64,000 bases of DNA from Rhizobium sp. Q54 (GTDB lineage: Bacteria > Pseudomonadota > Alphaproteobacteria > UBA828), in the NCBI GenBank assembly GCA_945892755.1, contig CAMDDO010000003.1, positions 1-64,000 on the forward strand, read 5' to 3'. A program made the position numbers and the translations under genes. How positions within the stretch are numbered: the first letter of the stretch is position 1; each line of letters opens with the position of its first letter. Below are positions 62,311 to 64,000 of the stretch, piece after piece. The notes below the pieces were generated by a model. It was not told the DNA's origin and did not search any database. It worked only from the letters and a program-made list of their open reading frames with translations.

Positions 62311-62570
62311 GCCGCGCGCCCCAGCTTCGCGTCCAGCTCACCGCTCGCTTCGAGCGCGGCCAGCTCGTCGGACCCGCCGATCGCCTCGCCATCGATGAAA
62401 ATCTGCGGCACGGTGCGCCGACCGCCCGAGCGGTGCCGCGCCTCGTCCCTCAGCTCGGGGCTACTGGTTGTGTCGAATTCCTGGTAGGCGACGTCCTTTT
62501 CGTCCAGGAGCTGCTTGGCGCGATGGCAGTAGCCGCACCACATTTTGGTATAGATCTCGACTTTGGGCAC
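62307..62570 (-). CDS. grxC: Glutaredoxin 3
   Basis: MPKVEIYTKMWCGYCHRAKQLLDEKDV, RTVPQIFIDGEAIGGSDEL; 4-bp overlap with the nitrilase-like gene. Confidence 0.95.
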   Translation of the reverse strand: MPKVEIYTKMWCGYCHRAKQLLDEKDVAYQEFDTTSSPELRDEARHRSGGRRTVPQIFIDGEAIGGSDELAALEASGELDAKLGRAA

Positions 62571-62608
62571 GAACCCTCTCTCGCGGCATGGCTGCCGACG
62601 CGTGGTGA

Positions 62609-63370
62609 TTACTCAGAGTGTCGGTCGCGGCGGGCCAAGGTCAAGACATCGACCGCTTTGGCACCCGCTTTCAGCAAGGCTTCGGTGCAGGCATTGGCGG
62701 TCGAGCCGGTGGTCAGAACGTCGTCGATCAACAGCATGCGCCGCCCCGCGATCTGAGGTCGCACCCGCGCGGGGACCGCGAATGCGCCCTTCACATTGCG
62801 CCGGCGTTCCGCCGCTGGCAGGGAGGCTTGCGAGGGCGTCGCGCGCTGGCGCACCAGCGCTGAAGGCGACCAACGTTTGCCGGTGCGGCGCGCCAGCGCG
62901 TGAGCCATCAGCGCCGATTGATTGAAGCGGCGCGCGAAAAGCCGCCAACGATGCAGCGGCACCGACACGAGAAGGTCGGCATCCGCGATCAATTCGGCGC
63001 CGGCGCGTTCCAGCCAGGTCGCGAACGCCGGCACGCAATAGGTGCGGTCGGCCATCTTGAAGCCGAGCACGAGCGAGCGTCCGACGCCTTCATAACCGAA
63101 GGCCGCGCGGGCGCGGTCATAGGCGGGTGGGCTTTGCAGGCAGACCCCGCACAGCGTGCCATTCGGCGTATCGAGCTCGAAGGGCGCGCCGCAGCGCGCG
63201 CATTGCGGCGCGCCTATCAAGCGAAGCCCGCCCCAGCACCTAGCACAAAGCTGCCCCGGTCGCTCGACCGGCGCCGCACAGGCCAGGCATTGCGGCGGCA
63301 GGAAGGCATCGAGCACTAGTCGCGTCGCCTGCCGCGCCATCGCCATTGCCATGGAGCCCGTCTGGGTCAT
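62609..63370 (-). CDS. ComF family protein (zinc ribbon plus phosphoribosyltransferase)
   Basis: FLPPQCLACAAPVERPGQLCARCW...CARCGAPFELDTPNGTLCGVC; MLLIDDVLTTGSTANAC PRPP motif. Confidence 0.93.
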   Translation of the reverse strand: MTQTGSMAMAMARQATRLVLDAFLPPQCLACAAPVERPGQLCARCWGGLRLIGAPQCARCGAPFELDTPNGTLCGVCLQSPPAYDRARAAFGYEGVGRSLVLGFKMADRTYCVPAFATWLERAGAELIADADLLVSVPLHRWRLFARRFNQSALMAHALARRTGKRWSPSALVRQRATPSQASLPAAERRRNVKGAFAVPARVRPQIAGRRMLLIDDVLTTGSTANACTEALLKAGAKAVDVLTLARRDRHSE

Positions 63371-63382
63371 CGCATGTTATCT

Positions 63383-63412
63383 TAGAGCATATTCTGACCA
63401 AGTTGACTCAGT
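63383..63412. repeat. 30-bp dispersed repeat copy
   Basis: TAGAGCATATTCTGACCAAGTTGACTCAGT matches 42997-43026 (TAGAGCATGTTCCGACCAAGTTGACTCGGT) at 27/30. Confidence 0.6.
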
Positions 63413-63460
63413 CGCGCCGGAGAAATCTTGCCCCGCCGCGCCGCCATGCGATATTGGACC

Positions 63461-64000
63461 ATGACGCAACGCGGCGATGACGCCCTGGTGTTCGACCGGC
63501 CGCTCGTGCGCGCGCACCGCGACCGCGCCGCGGCGCACTACGCCGCGCATGACTTCCTGCACCGTGAAGTCGCCGAGCGCGTGCTCGAGCGGCTCGACGA
63601 GATCAAGCGCCGCTTTCCGCTCGCGCTCGATCTTGGCTGCCGCACCGGCCTCATCCGTCCCATGCTGAACCGGCGCGGCGGCATCGAAGCCCTGATCGAA
63701 TGCGACCTCTCTCCCGCGATGGTGGCGCGTGCGACCGGGCCGCTTCGCCTGGTCGGCGACGAAGAGCGCTTGCCCTTTCGCGCGGCCAGCCTCGACTTGG
63801 TGATCAGCGTGCTCGGCTTGCACTGGGTCAATGATCTACCCGGCGCGCTGATCCAGATTCGACGCGCGCTCAAACCCGACGGATTGTTCCTTGGCGCCTT
63901 CTTCGGCGGCGAGACCCTCCACGAATTGCGCGCGGCTTGGCTCCATGCCGAACTCGAACGCAGCGGCGGCGCCTCGCCCCGCGTCGCGCCAACCGCCGCG
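63461..64000 (+). CDS. SAM-dependent methyltransferase (BioC/NDUFAF5-like), truncated by window end
   Basis: Translated by eye; open to the window end: MTQRGDDALVFDRPLVRAHRDRAAAHYAAHDFLHREVAERVLERLDEIKRRFPLALDLGCRTGLI...LGLHWVNDLPGALIQIRRALKPDGLFLGAFFGGETLHELR. Confidence 0.85.
   Translation, partial: MTQRGDDALVFDRPLVRAHRDRAAAHYAAHDFLHREVAERVLERLDEIKRRFPLALDLGCRTGLIRPMLNRRGGIEALIECDLSPAMVARATGPLRLVGDEERLPFRAASLDLVISVLGLHWVNDLPGALIQIRRALKPDGLFLGAFFGGETLHELRAAWLHAELERSGGASPRVAPTAA

Overview
The window is about 64 kb of high-GC, alphaproteobacteria-like chromosomal DNA (lineage inferred from gene content, not tested). The left ~33 kb is accessory and catabolic: SDRs, an acyl-CoA ligase, a meta-cleavage-type hydrolase, a Rieske ring-hydroxylating dioxygenase alpha/beta pair, a NitT/TauT-type ABC importer, two RidA-like proteins, two hydantoinase/oxoprolinase HyuA/HyuB pairs, a CoxM-CoxS-CoxL molybdenum hydroxylase, an APH-fold kinase followed by a class-III PLP enzyme, an HsaA-like flavin monooxygenase and an amidohydrolase. 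The middle (30-42 kb) has FecR-domain proteins, an atypical RTX protein, cold-shock protein, rhomboid protease and a ygiB/ygiC/yjfL-like operon. The right part is housekeeping: ftsH, clpB, DUF4167, prmC, prfA, hisS, rodZ-like, lysC, ubiG, nnrU-like plus tetR, peroxiredoxin, nitrilase-like, grxC, comF. Main observations: (i) a candidate undescribed catabolic module (Mo-hydroxylase, HyuAB, APH-type kinase, AGXT2L-like phospho-lyase); (ii) a FecR/Calx-beta ORF truncated into a RidA fragment; (iii) a transglutaminase-like ORF interrupted by one in-frame TGA; (iv) a perfect 12-bp inverted repeat and a related second site flanking nnrU-tetR; (v) an RTX protein with one nonapeptide-like motif per ~50-aa repeat; (vi) truncated AAA ATPase and sugar-permease remnants; (vii) dispersed palindromic intergenic repeats. 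No rRNA, tRNA, CRISPR array or intact transposase was recognised by eye.
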